A stretch of DNA of 64,000 nucleotides. Source: Diphasiastrum complanatum. Its lineage: Eukaryota > Streptophyta > Lycopodiopsida > Lycopodiales > Lycopodiaceae. The notes beneath the pieces are model-generated. The model made no database searches. It was not told the DNA's origin and saw nothing but the letters and a program-made list of their open reading frames with translations. The position numbers were made by a program, and so were the translations under genes. The stretch is taken from contig CM055106.1 of assembly GCA_029204225.1 (NCBI GenBank), positions 15,821,278 to 15,885,277 on the forward strand, given 5' to 3'. The stretch's first letter is position 1. Every line of letters begins with the position of its first letter. Positions 62,860 through 64,000 of the stretch are shown here, one piece after another.

Positions 62860-64000
62860 AGTACCTAACATGGTGGTCCGGATTTATATGATGTCTCTGG
62901 TAGAAATAGTTGCAATTGGCTACAAAATCGACCGCTGGATCATCGGTCTGAACTTCTTTAGGTAGAATTGGCCAATATATTCTATTAGGAACCCTTTTTG
63001 GTGCGAATACTTCTCTGCACCTTATGGGATAATATGTTGGATTGACACGCATGTAAGTTGGTGGCGCGATATAGCGCTCAAAAGCATGTAAATTTTCCAA
63101 CATCATAGCACGTCGCCACTGAGGTTGTGGCTCCAATGCTAACACTTTCTGCTTGTGAGATTTCTCATTAAATCGGGAAGAGTGTACCCGCCTTGGTCCT
63201 CCCAGTTTGGATATGCTTTATGAAACTCCTCTGACATTAACATCTGTCGACTAGGATTCTTTGGCATGATTCTGTAGTTGTGGTAAGTGTGGGTGGTGGA
63301 GGGTTTGGTATGGTTGTGAAAAGTTCACGGGGGAGGGTTGGGTATTTGCGGAGTAGATAAGTAGTGGATGATGAATGAGGTTGAGTGTCGAGGTGGTGAG
63401 GTGATTGTTCATGTGGTGGGGAGAGAGGTGTGTCATCGAGTGAGGGTGATGAGGCTTGATAGGTGGTGTCAGGTTGAGTGGCAGTGGGGATAGGCTCTTC
63501 AGCTGAGATGCCTCGTTCGTGGTTCGTGGTAGTACCCCCTTGTGTGCTTTGAGGTTCCACCATTGCTGAGTGATACCCTGGATTATCCCGTTGTTGTCCT
63601 ATGTAGCGCGAAGGTCCAGGATCATCAGTTCTTGCATCCTGTTGTCTATGGTTCTTGGCGTGTGTTTCTTCATGCTTTGTGGGTAATGTTGGTAGTTGTT
63701 GGCGTAATGTTTTTAGTTGTCCTTCTAGCTCCTCAATCCGTGTGTTGAGCGCAATTTGATTTGCTAGAGTGGCCTGCTGCAATTGTTGTGCTTGCACCTG
63801 ATTCGCCATCAGTACCTGAGTTAACTTCTGATAGGAAGCGAGAGGTATCACGGTGCCTTCTAAGATTGGTGGTGCTTGGAAGTAGTTGAAATCAATCTGT
63901 TGAATATTGCCCATCATAGCGGTCCGTAGGTTCTTGTGGCTTTGTCGTTCACCTTCTAACTGTGTTTCTAGGGTCTTGATGAGATCATCCCTACGTTGTA

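Larger units (their letters stand above)
62104..63960 (-). mobile_element. Element J coding region, interrupted by TRIM 2
   Basis: The minus frame 63237-63917 encodes a protein with an N-terminal coiled-coil stretch (QQLQQATLANQIALNTRIEELEGQLKTLRQQ, split here for length at about residues 43-74) and a Pro/Ser/Thr-rich half (residues 80-215). A second frame (62865-63145) reads PQWRRAMMLENLHAFERYI, YMRVNPTYYPIRCREVF and PNRIYWPILPKE. It continues after the TRIM as YFADHCGLISFLSTLNCFWDRD to about 62240. No protease, RT or integrase is seen between these frames and the polypurine tract, so either this is an extra ORF at the 3' end or a non-autonomous element. I do not recognise the domain. Confidence 0.55.

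Overview
This window looks like intergenic DNA from a large, repeat-rich land-plant nuclear genome. The evidence is plant-type Ty1/copia and Ty3/gypsy polyproteins, initiator-tRNA primer sites (TGGTATCAGAGC), a piece of an HD-Zip class II homeobox gene, one chloroplast-type bPH_2 gene, very long (GA)n/(CT)n tracts and GT-AG introns. A fern or similar large-genome plant is my best guess, but the sequence does not prove it. Only one gene appears intact: the bPH_2-domain gene at 9488-10171. Everything else recognisable is mobile DNA or a broken gene.

Layout. 1-2.3 kb: two halves of an R2-like non-LTR element in opposite orientation. 2.6-2.9 kb: an HD-Zip II exon with a premature stop. 3-9 kb: simple repeats, small duplications and a decayed copia RT. 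9.4-10.3 kb: the bPH_2 gene. 11.6-11.9 kb: a MITE-like element. 12.7-13.4 kb: GA-rich DNA. 14.6-32 kb: a dense cluster of copia A (-), copia B (+, with 3' LTR), copia C (-, fragment), and copia E (-, both LTRs) lying between two parts of gypsy F (-). 32.8-34.4 kb: a broken DUF7869-type gene. 35.7-37.5 kb: two 160-bp simple-repeat tracts and a minisatellite. 38.5-39.1 kb: a LINE RT remnant. 39.7-44.5 kb: element D (-), which shares its LTR with copia B but carries scrambled, duplicated coding fragments. 46.5-47.6 kb: a complete TRIM with TSD GATTA. 48.3-51.0 kb: a tandem array built around a 20-bp palindrome. 51.3-54.3 kb: a broken gene with a ParB-like domain and a permuted DNA-methyltransferase-like domain. 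55.0-56.0 kb: a broken FCP1/HAD phosphatase-like gene. 58.6-61.5 kb: copia fragments. 61.5-64 kb: the 3' part of a gypsy-like element interrupted by a 378-bp TRIM.

Two items stand out. The first is the 378-bp TRIM at 62482-62859: it has 153-bp LTRs, a 72-bp interior, a PBS, a PPT and a perfect 5-bp TSD, and each LTR carries a 72-nt sequence that folds as a tRNA cloverleaf with A and B boxes. It resembles Cassandra elements, which carry 5S rRNA, but with a tRNA-like module instead. The second is the palindrome array (167-bp unit, about 0.82-kb higher-order repeat) ending about 230 bp before a ParB-like/methyltransferase-like gene. The link between array and gene is only positional and is offered as a hypothesis.
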